Below are positions 5,263-5,323 of a stretch of 5,323 nucleotides of DNA, piece after piece. The notes under the pieces are model-generated. The model was not told the DNA's origin, ran no database searches, and saw nothing but the letters and a program-made list of their open reading frames with translations. Origin of the DNA: an uncultured Cardiobacterium sp. (GTDB taxonomy: Bacteria > Pseudomonadota > Gammaproteobacteria > Cardiobacteriales > Cardiobacteriaceae). Within the stretch, counting starts at the first letter, position 1, and each line of letters opens with the position of its first letter. The translations under genes and the position numbers were made by a program. The DNA lies in the NCBI RefSeq assembly GCF_938028185.1, contig NZ_CALJAH010000133.1:1-5323 (forward strand). Direction: 5' to 3'.

Positions 5263-5323
5263 TATAGTCATCCACCGAAAGTTTCAGACAAGGCGCGTCG
5301 CCGAAGACAGTACGCAGTTGTAC
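5263..5323. repeat. Possible left end of a MITE-like dispersed repeat (truncated by window)
   Basis: The last 61 bases start TATAGTCATCCACC and continue through GACAAGGCG, a small GGCG-CGT-CGCC hairpin (5292-5302), then AGACAGTACG and GTAC. From memory, a common non-coding repeat in Neisseria genomes starts with TATAGTGGATT and, in one orientation, contains the same order of blocks (GACAAGGCG, GCCG, AGACAGTAC). The resemblance in order and spacing suggests a related or analogous element whose other end lies outside the window. This is recollection rather than an alignment. Confidence 0.4.

Noticed and set aside
1..5323. CRISPR array, tRNA or rRNA genes, complete insertion sequence
   Set aside because: I scanned for regularly spaced repeats, tRNA T-loop motifs and transposase-like proteins and found none.

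Overview
The window looks like the chromosome of a Gram-negative proteobacterium. The clues are a DapE with gammaproteobacterial-type motifs, a small glycine-rich RRM protein, GC-rich core genes and hairpin-plus-T-run terminators. A guess at family level would be Cardiobacteriaceae or a Neisseriaceae-like lineage. This rests on overall protein character and on a dispersed-repeat-like sequence at the right edge; it is recollection, not a search result. By eye I saw neither the Neisseria uptake sequence GCCGTCTGAA nor the Pasteurellaceae one AAGTGCGGT.

Layout. (1) Positions 1-701 are visibly AT-rich. They hold a membrane-anchored protein of unknown function whose reading frame appears broken in a T6 run at 147-152; skipping one T joins two open frames into a sensible 229-residue, three-helix membrane protein. 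(2) Positions 702-1166 have no gene. They hold a hairpin terminator, two REP-like GC-rich hairpins in opposite orientation, and the terminator of aspA. (3) Positions 1167-2564 (minus) encode aspartate ammonia-lyase AspA, with a strong ribosome binding site. (4) Positions 2765-4228 (minus) form a probable two-gene operon: dapE, then 15 nt later a 99-residue three-helix membrane protein of unknown function, closed by a strong terminator at 2677-2704. (5) Positions 4229-4906 are a long divergent intergenic region. It has a dapE promoter candidate overlapped by a 24-bp dyad, a doubtful 27-codon ORF, and a structured leader with two hairpins and two tiny upstream ORFs ahead of the next gene. (6) Positions 4907-5215 (plus) encode a 102-residue single-RRM, glycine-rich RNA-binding protein followed by a textbook terminator. 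(7) Positions 5263-5323 look like the left end of a MITE-like dispersed repeat cut by the window edge.

Functionally, AspA and DapE both draw on aspartate metabolism. AspA deaminates aspartate to fumarate, and DapE is a late step in the aspartate-derived diaminopimelate/lysine pathway. They lie on the same strand but are separated by a terminator, so they are probably separate transcription units. I see no strong evidence of a wholly new multi-gene system. The most interesting items are the frameshifted low-GC membrane gene, the structured leader of the RRM gene, and the unknown small membrane protein attached to dapE.
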